From assembly GCA_964384465.1 (NCBI GenBank), contig CAYLLT010000010.1:14718-78717 (forward strand): a stretch of 64,000 bases of DNA. The letters are read 5' to 3'. A program made the position numbers and the translations under genes. The stretch is from CAYLLT01 sp964384465 (GTDB lineage Bacteria > Planctomycetota > Phycisphaerae > UBA1845 > PWPN01). Shown one piece after another: positions 49,454 through 57,039 of the stretch. Below the pieces are notes generated by a model. It ran no database searches. It was not told the origin of the DNA and saw only the letters and a program-made list of their open reading frames with translations. Numbering within the stretch: the stretch's first letter is position 1; each line of letters starts with the position of its first letter.

Positions 49454-50569
49454 TCATTCTTCTCCGTGTCTCAGTGTCTCCGTGGTGAGTAATCCCGGCG
49501 CTCGCGGGCGCGGGTCGGGATGGATGCGCTTGTGCAGGGCCAGCTCGCACGCCAGGCGGATGGCCGTTTTCATGCTGCCGGGGTTGGCGGCGTTCTGGCC
49601 GACGATATCGAACGCCGTGCCGTGATCGACGCTGGTGCGGATGATCGGCAGCCCGAGCGTGATCTGGCACGCGCTGTCGAACGCCAGCAGCTTGACCGGG
49701 ATCAACCCCTGGTCGTGATACATGGCCACGACGCCGTCGAAATGCCCCTGCATTGCCTTCCAGAAAATCGTGTCGGCGGGAAACGGCCCCTCGACCTGCC
49801 AGCCGGCCTCGCGGGCCATGGTGATCGCCGGCTCGATGATGCGTTTTTCCTCGTCGCCGAACATGCCGTTTTCACCCGCGTGCGGGTTGAGGCCGCACAC
49901 GCCGATGCGCGGGTTCTCCATGCCGAACCAACTGCTCAGCGCCTCGCCCAGCAGGTCGATCGGCGTGAACACCTTGCCGATGGTGAAGCTGTCGCGCAGG
50001 CCGAACAGCGGCTCGTGAATGCTGGCCAGCGCGACGCGGAGCTTGCCGCCGACGAACATCATGACCACGCGGCGGTTCTGAAAGGCGTGGGCGAGCTTCT
50101 CGGTGTGGCCGGGGTAGCGAAAGCCCGCCAGGCACCAGCTCTCCTTGCAGATCGGGGCGGTCACGATGGCTTCGATGGTGTCGCCGCGGGCGGCCATGAT
50201 CGCGGCGTTGAGGAACCGCATCGAGGAGTCACCGCCCTCTATCGTCGGGTAACGGATGGTGGGGCTGAACATCGCGAACTCATCGAAGTCGGCCACCACG
50301 ACGCCGCTCTCGATCCGTCCGACGGTCTCGTGCGGCAGCCGGAACCAGAACGCGTTGATCTCCGCAAGGTCGGCGGCGTATTCGATCACCTCGTTGAGCC
50401 CGTAGATGATGAACCGGCCGAGCCGGCGGATTTCGGGGTCGGCCAGGGCCTTGACGATCACTTCGGCGCCGATGCCGGCCGGGTCGCCCATGGTGATGCC
50501 GATCAGCGGGCGGCTGTGACGGTACTCGTGGTTGTTTCGGGCGGCGGGATTGACGGCGGGTGTGTCCAT
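49454..50569 (-). CDS. pdxA: 4-hydroxythreonine-4-phosphate dehydrogenase (PdxA)
   Basis: This 371-residue NAD-dependent enzyme takes part in pyridoxal phosphate synthesis. Family segments are IGITMGDPAGIGAEVIVKAL, IVTAPICKESW, GHTEKLAHAF with a metal His, IGVCGLNPHAGENGMFGDEE, VAMYHDQGLIPVKLLAF with the His/Asp metal site, and RTSVDHGTAFDI. ATG 50569 is one base after the riboflavin synthase stop, so the two are co-transcribed. The last residues (GLLTTETLRHGEE) come from the CACGGAG repeat at 49459-49490, adding about 13 residues to the native end. Confidence 0.95.
   Translation of the reverse strand: MDTPAVNPAARNNHEYRHSRPLIGITMGDPAGIGAEVIVKALADPEIRRLGRFIIYGLNEVIEYAADLAEINAFWFRLPHETVGRIESGVVVADFDEFAMFSPTIRYPTIEGGDSSMRFLNAAIMAARGDTIEAIVTAPICKESWCLAGFRYPGHTEKLAHAFQNRRVVMMFVGGKLRVALASIHEPLFGLRDSFTIGKVFTPIDLLGEALSSWFGMENPRIGVCGLNPHAGENGMFGDEEKRIIEPAITMAREAGWQVEGPFPADTIFWKAMQGHFDGVVAMYHDQGLIPVKLLAFDSACQITLGLPIIRTSVDHGTAFDIVGQNAANPGSMKTAIRLACELALHKRIHPDPRPRAPGLLTTETLRHGEE
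49459..49490 (-). repeat. CACGGAG repeat, inverted copy in the end of pdxA
   Basis: TCTCCGTGTCTCAGTGTCTC then CGTGGTGAGT is the reverse of the CTCACCACGGAGACAC core. It is translated as the PdxA C-terminus TTETLRHGEE. Confidence 0.88.
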
Positions 50570-50570
50570 G

Positions 50571-51215
50571 TTACCACCCGTTCTCCCGGAGCATATCGAC
50601 GGTGAGCGTTGACCTGGGCGCGACGATGCCCGCCCGCTGCATCGTGGTGACCACGGTGCGGGCGAGGATGTCGGTCTCGACGTTGACGCGATCACCGATT
50701 GCCAGCGAGCCGAGCGTCGTGACCGCCAGCGTCGTCGGGATGAGTGCGATGCTGAACCGATCGTCGTCCACCTCCGCGATGGTCAGCGAGACGCCGTCGA
50801 TTGCGACAGAGCCTTTGGGAATGATGAACGGCATCAGGGTGTCGTCGGCCTCGAACGTGACCACGTATTCGTCATTCCGGGCGATTTCGACAACGCGCGC
50901 GGTGCCATCGACGTGACCCTGGACGATGTGACCGTCCAGCGGATCGCCCGCCCGCAGGCTGGATTCGAGATTGACGCGATCGCCGACGGATAGTGAACCA
51001 AGCGTGCTGCGGGACAGTGTTTCAGGAATGATGTCGAACGAGAGGGATTGAGCGTCGCACGTGACGACCGTCAGACACACGCCGCCGACGCAGATGCTGG
51101 CGCCTGAAATTATCGGGCGGGCCAGATCGGGCGCGCGCAGCGCAAGCCGCGTGCCGTTCGATCCGCGCTGGATCGACTGCACGACGCCCCTGGCTTGCAC
51201 AATGCCCGTGAACAT
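50571..51215 (-). CDS. ribE: Riboflavin synthase alpha chain
   Basis: This 214-residue enzyme converts two 6,7-dimethyl-8-ribityllumazine molecules to riboflavin. It has the two internally similar barrels of the family: MFTGIVQARGVVQSI at the start, GASICVGGVCLTVV, DPLDGHIVQGHVDGTARV, then GSVAIDGVSLTIAEVDDDRF and IALIPTTLAVTTLG. Length is normal. It is read just before pdxA. Upstream, 136 bp separates it from the mannose-6-phosphate isomerase-like gene. No FMN riboswitch is seen. Confidence 0.95.
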   Translation of the reverse strand: MFTGIVQARGVVQSIQRGSNGTRLALRAPDLARPIISGASICVGGVCLTVVTCDAQSLSFDIIPETLSRSTLGSLSVGDRVNLESSLRAGDPLDGHIVQGHVDGTARVVEIARNDEYVVTFEADDTLMPFIIPKGSVAIDGVSLTIAEVDDDRFSIALIPTTLAVTTLGSLAIGDRVNVETDILARTVVTTMQRAGIVAPRSTLTVDMLRENGW

Positions 51216-51350
51216 GGCGAAAACACCATATTGGCTGCGTGTCGGGCGATCATCACTCCTTCATGCTATCCAACGCGCGGGGGTAATTCAAGCGAAATCC
51301 CGCGATACAAAATTCGTCTCCAAGTGTGTGCCACTGCTCTCAAGCAGTGC

Positions 51351-52499
51351 CTATTTCACCGGCGCCGCGAAGAACTTGAACAGTTCAAGTGACTCTCCGC
51401 CGGTGCGTTCAATATCGACACCCGCGCGGGCCGCATCGTGCGTAACGAAAAACTCGTCGCCACTCCTGATGCGGTGTGGGCCGAACCTGCCGCTGCCTTT
51501 CCAGACGAGCACCGCATAACACTGCGGCTCAATCGTCGTGAGCCGCGACTGTACCCGGAGACGTTTGCCGCTGAACTTGCCGCAAATCTCCGGCGGGAAA
51601 ATCCAGTCTTCGCTGCCGCCGCGGAGACGCTTGCGCGACGCGGGACGAGGCACCAGTCGATAGCGCTCCAGAATGTCGCCGGCGGTCGCGGCTTTGAAGT
51701 CGATGAACCGCATCGCCTCCCGCAGCGAGCGGAAACCGGCGTGCATCTGCTTCGGCGAAAAATGCGTGTCGTCCATGTGGTCTTCGAGCAGCGTGTACAC
51801 GTCGGAGGGCTGCTGGAGTTCGAGTGTCAGCGCCGTGCCCGGGCGATGCACGACGCCGGCGGGCACGAAGAAGCCTTCTTCCCACGTCTGGAGGAATGCG
51901 GGCGACAAATCGAGCGTCGCTTCGCTGCCGCGGGCGATGGCCATCCGCAGATCATCGGGCGACGTGCCCGGCCGCAGGCCGACGTGCGTATAGGGGCAAC
52001 GGCCCTTGGGACGATCCAGAAAATAATACGCCTCATCCTTGCCGAACCGATGCCCGGCGAAATGCTTCGGGAACTTCCGCACGGCCGCATCGTCGGCGTG
52101 AAAATGAAAAACAATCGGCGTATGCCCGTCGAGAATCTTGATGAGCACGCGGAACTCCGGCCCATGCGCGCGATAGCGCTCCCGCCCGAGCATCCGCTCG
52201 CCCGCCACGCTGAACGCCTCCACAAGCGTAGGAGCATCGCGCGTCTCGTTTAGCCGCGACCCGAAGGGGAGCGCGACCCGACTCAACCCCTCCCCGCGGA
52301 TCGGATGGGGATTCACCGCCGCCGTTCCGCTGGCGATCCAGCGTTCCGGCTTCCACAGGCCGTCGCGCGGATCGAAGCTCGCCCCCGGCTCACCACCCGC
52401 CAGCCGCCCGCCGTCCATGTAGAAGCGACGGACGTACGTGGGCTGGAGCCGCAGGATGCCTTTTTGTTTGTCCAGGAGCTGCTCGATCATCGTGGCCAC
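51351..52499 (-). CDS. Cupin-type class I mannose-6-phosphate isomerase-like protein
   Basis: This 382-residue protein resembles ManA-type isomerases, which interconvert mannose 6-phosphate and fructose 6-phosphate with a zinc cupin site. Recognisable parts are LIKILDGHTPIVFHFHADDA (metal His pair), HFAGHRFGKDEAYYFLDRPK, FFVPAGVVHRPGTALTLELQ (metal His) and QQPSDVYTLLEDHMD. It lacks the usual N-terminal KPxxWG segment at its normal place, so the substrate may differ. A repeat-like stretch near 52240 encodes PFGSRLNETRDAPT. ATG 52499 starts MATMIEQLLDK. Confidence 0.77.
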   Translation of the reverse strand: MATMIEQLLDKQKGILRLQPTYVRRFYMDGGRLAGGEPGASFDPRDGLWKPERWIASGTAAVNPHPIRGEGLSRVALPFGSRLNETRDAPTLVEAFSVAGERMLGRERYRAHGPEFRVLIKILDGHTPIVFHFHADDAAVRKFPKHFAGHRFGKDEAYYFLDRPKGRCPYTHVGLRPGTSPDDLRMAIARGSEATLDLSPAFLQTWEEGFFVPAGVVHRPGTALTLELQQPSDVYTLLEDHMDDTHFSPKQMHAGFRSLREAMRFIDFKAATAGDILERYRLVPRPASRKRLRGGSEDWIFPPEICGKFSGKRLRVQSRLTTIEPQCYAVLVWKGSGRFGPHRIRSGDEFFVTHDAARAGVDIERTGGESLELFKFFAAPVK

Positions 52500-52661
52500 T
52501 GTAAAAGAAAGCGGGTCGATGCGAAATGCCGGGCGAATGTGAGAAGGTGCGAACGTGAGAATGTCCCTTCAATGTGCGGATAGATGGACTTGTAGCGCGG
52601 CGGCTTTGCGGGTTCAATATCCCGCACCGACTGCCGCGAGACGCCGCGTAAGGAGATCGAC

Positions 52662-53495
52662 ATGCTCCGATCTTACAATTCTGTTTGGCGGTATACGTCC
52701 CTTCCGCTGCTGATGATTTTCTGGTGCAGCGGATGTTATTCGACGAGCAAACAGGCTGATATGCGCGCGGCGAGATATCCGGCCGAAGACCGTCCGCGGG
52801 CGGCCGCTTTGATGGCTCCCGTAGGAGGTGGCGGCATGGGCGGCGGGGGAGGCAGCGGCTTCGGCGGCGCTACCGGTGGTCTAGAAGAATCCACCCGCCT
52901 TATCGCCGACGTCGATACATCCAAACCAGCCGCCGACCGCGCCCTCATCTACACCGCCAGCCTGCAACTCTCGGTCGTGACCATCGAACCGTCGCTCGAT
53001 GGTGCACAGAAGGTCGCGACCGAAGCCGGCGGGTACATGGAAGCGCTGACCAGCGACAGCATCACGCTTCGCGTGCCGGCCAAGCAGTTTTTCCCCGTAA
53101 TGGAAAAGCTATTGGCGCTCGGACAGGTGCTCAACAAGAACATCCAGGCCCAGGACGTGACCGACGAATATGTCGATTTACAGCTTCGGCTCAAGAACGC
53201 CGAAGCCCTGCGTGAGCGATTTGAAGCCATCCTGGCGAAAGCCCAAACCGTCAAAGACACGCTGGAGATCGAGCGCGAGCTGAACCGCGTGCGCGAGGAG
53301 ATCGAGCGGATCAAAGGCAAGCTGGCGGTGTTGGAGAAACGCATCGCGATGAGCACCATCACAGTGAGCTTCGTAAAGGCGACCGCGGCGGTGGTGGAAA
53401 ATTACCGCCCGCAGTCGCCGTTCGCCTGGCTGGATCGGCTCGGCGTGGAGACGGTGCTGGACATGCGGCCGCGGCCGGAAGGGGGTGCGCAATGA
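52662..53495 (+). CDS. DUF4349 lipoprotein
   Basis: This 277-residue protein has a lipoprotein signal (LPLLMIFWCSGCYSTSKQ, lipobox Cys near residue 25), a Gly-rich linker (GGGGMGGGGGSGFGG) and a DUF4349 domain: RALIYTASLQLSVVTIEPSL, ITLRVPAKQFFPVMEKL, DVTDEYVDLQLRLKNAEALR, then a long coiled coil (ERELNRVREEIERIKGKLAV). The usual C-terminal membrane helix of DUF4349 proteins is missing, so the lipid is likely the only anchor. ATG 52662 follows AAGGAGATCGAC. The last codon overlaps the next start (ATGA). Confidence 0.88.
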   Translation: MLRSYNSVWRYTSLPLLMIFWCSGCYSTSKQADMRAARYPAEDRPRAAALMAPVGGGGMGGGGGSGFGGATGGLEESTRLIADVDTSKPAADRALIYTASLQLSVVTIEPSLDGAQKVATEAGGYMEALTSDSITLRVPAKQFFPVMEKLLALGQVLNKNIQAQDVTDEYVDLQLRLKNAEALRERFEAILAKAQTVKDTLEIERELNRVREEIERIKGKLAVLEKRIAMSTITVSFVKATAAVVENYRPQSPFAWLDRLGVETVLDMRPRPEGGAQ

Positions 53496-54196
53496 GGAAG
53501 CATTGGATGTATGCAGAGGTTGATGGAATGTTACGCCAAGAGCTGCCGCGCGCCTCGTCCGCAAGCCGGGTGTCGCTGCTCTATGCCCCAACGGGGCTGC
53601 AGCCTCCAGCCCAGGGTTGCGCCGCAGGCGCACCCCAGGGTAGCCGCCGCGCGGCAACCCTGGGCTGGAGGACACAACGCCTTTGGCGTGGTAAGACGCA
53701 GAGCCGCGATATTTGCGGTGCAGAGAGGAGAAGCGAAACCAGATTCAAGGGTTTATCACTGCGATCTCTGTGTCTCTGCGTGAGCTGTCTTTTCCTGGCC
53801 GGCTGCCAGTACCGGCTCCCGCCCGGATATGTAGAGGTGGAGCCCACATACGATGGGAAGTTCCGCGCCGTCTCGGCGGAAGGGTCGGCGGTGACGCTGC
53901 GATCGGAGACCAACCCGCATAACGGAGATCTGGAGTTCTGGGAGAAGGCGATTCAAGCGCGGCTGGTGGGCATCCGCGGCTACCGCCAGATCAGCCGGCA
54001 GGAGGTTGTCAACCACGACACGCCCGGCGTCGAGATTGTGTACGACTACCAGCGGCCGGAGGCGGCGTTCAATTACATGCTCACGGTGTTCGTCAAAAGC
54101 GGCCGGGTGTACATCATCGAAGCGGCGGGCACGAAAGAGCGCATGGCCGAAGATTTGCCCGGCATTCGAGAGGCGATCGCAACGTGGCCGCTGTGA
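53492..54196 (+). CDS. Hypothetical lipoprotein with repeat-encoded N-terminal extension
   Basis: The frame opens at ATG 53492, overlapping the previous stop. Its first 80 residues are read from repeat sequence (53603-53671 and 53690-53785). A lipoprotein signal (SLRSLCLCVSCLFLAGCQYR, lipobox LAGC) appears at about residue 100, followed by a soluble domain (GYVEVEPTYDGKFRAVSAEG, LEFWEKAIQARLVGIRGYRQ, MLTVFVKSGRVYIIEAAGTK). I infer that repeats landed between the original start and the signal, and that translation may begin later, perhaps at a non-ATG codon near 53750. It is probably exported if that start is used. The family is not recognised. Confidence 0.65.
   Translation: MRKHWMYAEVDGMLRQELPRASSASRVSLLYAPTGLQPPAQGCAAGAPQGSRRAATLGWRTQRLWRGKTQSRDICGAERRSETRFKGLSLRSLCLCVSCLFLAGCQYRLPPGYVEVEPTYDGKFRAVSAEGSAVTLRSETNPHNGDLEFWEKAIQARLVGIRGYRQISRQEVVNHDTPGVEIVYDYQRPEAAFNYMLTVFVKSGRVYIIEAAGTKERMAEDLPGIREAIATWPL
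53603..53785. repeat. Inverted repeat CCTCCAGCCCAGGGTTGC with CGCAGAG/CTCTGCG flank
   Basis: CCTCCAGCCCAGGGTTGC (53603-53620) pairs with GCAACCCTGGGCTGGAGG (53654-53671). A second inverted element (GACGCAGAG at 53695 and CTCTGCGTGAG at 53774) follows. Both lie inside the open frame before the lipobox. Confidence 0.85.
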
Positions 54197-54993
54197 ATCT
54201 CCGACCGAATGAGCGGCTGATCGTCGGCTCAACGACCGAAGACGCCGTCAAACGAGCCGCCGATCACGTTGTGCAGTTACTTGCCGGCACCGAGGGCACG
54301 CGATCGGTCGCACTGGCGGGCGGCAAGACGCCGGCGGCACTTTATGCCGCGCTGACAGGGCCGCCGTGGCGCGATCGCGTCGATTGGCGGCGCATCGAAT
54401 GGTTCTGGGGCGATGAGCGCTGCGTGCCGCCCGATCATGCCGACAGCAATTATCGGATGTCTCGCGAGACGCTGCTCGATCCATTAAGCATCCCTGAAGA
54501 CCGCATCCATCGCATGCCTGCCGACGCGACCGACCTCAATCGCGCGGCCAGTGATTACGAGCAGACCATCCGCGCGTGCGTACCGCCGAATGAAGCGGCC
54601 GTTCCAGCGAACGATATCGGCGTGCCGGCTTTCGATCTGATCCTCCTCGGCATCGGCGTAGACGGCCACACCGCCAGCTTGTTTCCCGGCAGCGCCGGGT
54701 TAAGGGAGACCCGCCGACTGGTGGTCGCCCACCACGTGCCCAGCCTGAACACATGGCGAATGACCATGACGTTCCCGCTCCTTCAGGCAGCGCATGAGAT
54801 TGTCTTCCTCGTCACCGGCGCGGATAAGGCACGGGCTATCGAACGCATTTTCAGGGCCCCGAGCGCAAGCGAGGGGTCACTGCTGGTCGCCGACCTTCCG
54901 CCCGCCGCGAGGGTTCGCGGCAACGCCCGCCACGTCACATGGATATTGGATACGACCGCGGATCGTCTTGTGGACCCGCATGACCCCGCCTAG
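54184..54993 (+). CDS. pgl: 6-phosphogluconolactonase
   Basis: This 269-residue enzyme hydrolyses 6-phosphogluconolactone in the pentose phosphate pathway. Family segments are SVALAGGKTPAALYAALTGP, IEWFWGDERCVPPDHADSNY, LLLGIGVDGHTASLFPGSAG (catalytic region) and RMTMTFPLLQAAHEIVFLVT. GTG 54184 overlaps the preceding gene by 13 bp, with GTG 54193 as an alternative. A palindrome at 54857-54876 codes APSASEGS in a surface segment near the C-terminus. No zwf or gnd gene is adjacent. Confidence 0.93.
   Translation: MAAVNLRPNERLIVGSTTEDAVKRAADHVVQLLAGTEGTRSVALAGGKTPAALYAALTGPPWRDRVDWRRIEWFWGDERCVPPDHADSNYRMSRETLLDPLSIPEDRIHRMPADATDLNRAASDYEQTIRACVPPNEAAVPANDIGVPAFDLILLGIGVDGHTASLFPGSAGLRETRRLVVAHHVPSLNTWRMTMTFPLLQAAHEIVFLVTGADKARAIERIFRAPSASEGSLLVADLPPAARVRGNARHVTWILDTTADRLVDPHDPA
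54857..54876. repeat. In-frame CCCCGAGCGCAAGCGAGGGG palindrome in pgl
   Basis: A near-perfect palindrome (one or two mismatches) read as PSASEG. It is similar in arm sequence to the CGAGCG/CGCTCG elements at 13313 and 31509. Confidence 0.6.
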
Positions 54994-55021
54994 AATCCAC
55001 TCAGGATTCACAAGTGGAGCA

Positions 55022-56209
55022 ATGGACATGAAGATCTCTCGACGGGTGCAACAGCTTGAGGAGTCCGCCACGCTGGCGGTGAGTGCCAAGGCGGCGGCGA
55101 TGCAGAAGGAGGGCATCGACGTGGTCAGTTTTGGCGCCGGGGAGCCGGACTTTCCGACGCCGGAGAATGTGCGGAACGCTTGCAAGAAGGCGCTCGATGC
55201 GGGGCATACAACCTATGCCAAGCCGGCGTCGGGGATTCTGCCCGCCAAGGAGGCGGCGTGTTCCAAGCTCAAGCGTGAGAACGGCCTCGACTACAAGCCG
55301 TCACAGGTGCTCATCACCGTCGGCGGCAAGGAGGCGCTGTACCTGGCGACGATGACGCTGCTGGATGAGGGCGATGAGGCCATTCTGCCGGTGCCCTACT
55401 GGGTCACGTATCCGGAACAGATCAAGCTGGCCGGGGCCAAGGTGGTGCCGGTGATCGGCGAGGAGTCGCGAAGTTTCAAGCTCACCGCCGACCAGATCGC
55501 CAAAGCGATCACGCCGCGCACGCGCGTGCTGATCTTCAACTCGCCGAGCAATCCGGGCGGGTTCACGTACGATCCCGACGAGGTCCGCGCGATCGCCGAC
55601 GTGGTGGCGGCGCACGACATTATTGTGTTCAGCGACGAGATGTACGACCGGCTGATTTACGGCGATCAGCGGTTCGTGAGTTTCGCGGCGGTGCGGCCGG
55701 GGCTGTACGACAAGACGCTCACGTTCAACGCCGGGTCGAAAACGTACTCGATGACCGGCTGGCGGGTCGGTTATGTGGCCGGGCCGGAAGCGGTCATCAA
55801 AAACATGGCCAAGCTTCAGAGCCAGACCACCAGCGGGACGGCCACCTTCAACCAGCATGCGCTCGTCGAAGCCCTCAAGGGCGATCAGGGGCCGGTCGAA
55901 GTGATGCGCAAGGAATTCGAGCGCCGGGCCGAGTACATGCACCGGCGGCTCAATGCCATCAAGGGCGTGAGCTGCGTGCGGCCGACGGGCGCGTTCTATG
56001 CCTTCCCGAACGTCTCACGGGCGTTTGCGGCACTACAGGTGAAAGGCTCGCTCGACTTCTCTGCGAAAGTGCTGGAGCAGGCCCACGTCGCGCTCGTGCC
56101 CGGCGAAGCGTTCGGCCTGGACACGCACGTACGACTGTCGTTCGCGACCAGCATGGAGCAGATTCAGAAGGGGCTGGATCGTCTGGAGAAGCTGCTGGGC
56201 AAGGCGTGA
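55022..56209 (+). CDS. PLP-dependent aminotransferase (aspartate aminotransferase family, class I)
   Basis: This 395-residue enzyme belongs to the AspC/AspB type fold-I aminotransferases. Segments in order are DVVSFGAGEPDFPTPENVRN, TYAKPASGILPAKEAA, VGGKEALYLATMTLLDEGDE, LIFNSPSNPGGFTYDPDE, IVFSDEMYDRLIYG, the PLP Lys in FNAGSKTYSMTGWRVGYVAG, and VRLSFATSMEQIQKGL with the substrate Arg. It probably makes aspartate or aromatic amino acids; exact specificity is not decidable. ATG 55022 is preceded by ACAAGTGGAGCA. Confidence 0.93.
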   Translation: MDMKISRRVQQLEESATLAVSAKAAAMQKEGIDVVSFGAGEPDFPTPENVRNACKKALDAGHTTYAKPASGILPAKEAACSKLKRENGLDYKPSQVLITVGGKEALYLATMTLLDEGDEAILPVPYWVTYPEQIKLAGAKVVPVIGEESRSFKLTADQIAKAITPRTRVLIFNSPSNPGGFTYDPDEVRAIADVVAAHDIIVFSDEMYDRLIYGDQRFVSFAAVRPGLYDKTLTFNAGSKTYSMTGWRVGYVAGPEAVIKNMAKLQSQTTSGTATFNQHALVEALKGDQGPVEVMRKEFERRAEYMHRRLNAIKGVSCVRPTGAFYAFPNVSRAFAALQVKGSLDFSAKVLEQAHVALVPGEAFGLDTHVRLSFATSMEQIQKGLDRLEKLLGKA

Positions 56210-56229
56210 TGAAACAGCCTTCAACTTAA

Positions 56230-56292
56230 CCGAGCCGCGACCGTCAGGGAGCGGAAGCCGGCATCAACCGCTCGCTTGCCATCAACCGCTCG
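56230..56292. repeat. REP-like element, degenerate copy
   Basis: CCGAGCCGCGACCGTCAGGG (from 56230) matches the 21569 and 42985 elements except for one base. The right arm has decayed, with direct repeats of CATCAACCGCTC. Confidence 0.75.
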
Positions 56293-56299
56293 GATCCGG

Positions 56300-56941
56300 C
56301 TACAGCGAGGCGAGCCACTTTCGCATTTCGGCGGGTTCTTCGCCGAACATCAATGAGCCGGGCACGATATAGTCGGCGCCGGCGGCGTGGATTTTGGGGA
56401 CCGAGTGACGGCGGATGCCACCGTCTGCTTCTATCTGACATTTGAGCCCGCGCTGGTCGATGATCTGCCGGGTCTGGCGGATCTTGGCCGGGCAGCGCTC
56501 GTCCATTTCGGCGCCTTTGATGCCGATTTCCGTGCCGACCATGCAGACCATCGATAGGTCGTCCCAATAAGGATCGAGCAGATCGACCGGCTCGTCGAGC
56601 ATCAGGGAGATGCCCGCACCTTTGCCGCGCGATTTGATGCGCTCGATCACGTCGGCGGGGTCGTTCGATGTATTCAGATAGATGATGAAGGAGTCGGCGC
56701 CGGCGTCCGCAAACGGATCGATCCAGTCCAGCGGATCGGTGACGATCAGGTGCACCTCGAAGGGCCGCTGCGTGTATTTGCGGATGGCTTTCACAAGGTC
56801 GGGGAAGAAGAGCATCGTTTCCACATAGTGCCCATCGGCGACATCCAGGTGAAACATTTCCGAGTACGGCTCAACCCGCTTGATTTCCGCAGCCAGGTTG
56901 GCCAGATCGGCTGACCATAACGATGTGGAACACTTCAGCAT
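56300..56941 (-). CDS. Ribulose-phosphate 3-epimerase-like protein
   Basis: This 213-residue TIM-barrel protein resembles Rpe. It has CSTSLWSADLANLAAEI, MFHLDVADGHYVETMLFFPD with the metal His/Asp, RPFEVHLIVTDPLDWID (His), SLMLDEPVDLLDPYWDDLSM, CQIEADGGIRRHSVPKIHAA (metal Asp) and YIVPGSLMFGE. The usual Rpe sequence MDGHFVPN is changed to VADGHYVET, so a related sugar phosphate such as allulose 6-phosphate is possible. ATG 56941 follows AAGCGGACCGTGAGGGATTC. It is followed upstream by a palindromic repeat and a hydrolase gene. Confidence 0.85.
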   Translation of the reverse strand: MLKCSTSLWSADLANLAAEIKRVEPYSEMFHLDVADGHYVETMLFFPDLVKAIRKYTQRPFEVHLIVTDPLDWIDPFADAGADSFIIYLNTSNDPADVIERIKSRGKGAGISLMLDEPVDLLDPYWDDLSMVCMVGTEIGIKGAEMDERCPAKIRQTRQIIDQRGLKCQIEADGGIRRHSVPKIHAAGADYIVPGSLMFGEEPAEMRKWLASL

Positions 56942-56966
56942 GGAATCCCTCACGGTCCGCTTAAGA

Positions 56967-57039
56967 AACCGCCAAGGTGCCAAGGCGCCAAGAAAAATAC
57001 CGAATTATCCATTCTTGGCGCGTTGGCGTCTTGGCGGTT
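56967..57039. repeat. Inverted repeat AACCGCCAAGGTGCCAAGG / TTGGCGTCTTGGCGGTT
   Basis: AACCGCCAAGGTGCCAAGGC...(56967-56994) pairs with TTCTTGGCGCGTTGGCGTCT...(57012-57039). The right arm codes the last residues (EPPRRQRAKNG) of the hydrolase. Confidence 0.88.

Noticed and set aside
9592..49490. Repeated short sequences as a possible CRISPR array
   Set aside because: Copies are scattered over tens of kilobases, differ in length, and are not separated by regular spacers. No cas gene is present.
52605..52635. GCGGGTTCAATATCCCGC resembling a tRNA T-arm
   Set aside because: No acceptor stem, anticodon arm or D-arm could be placed around it, so a tRNA is not supported.
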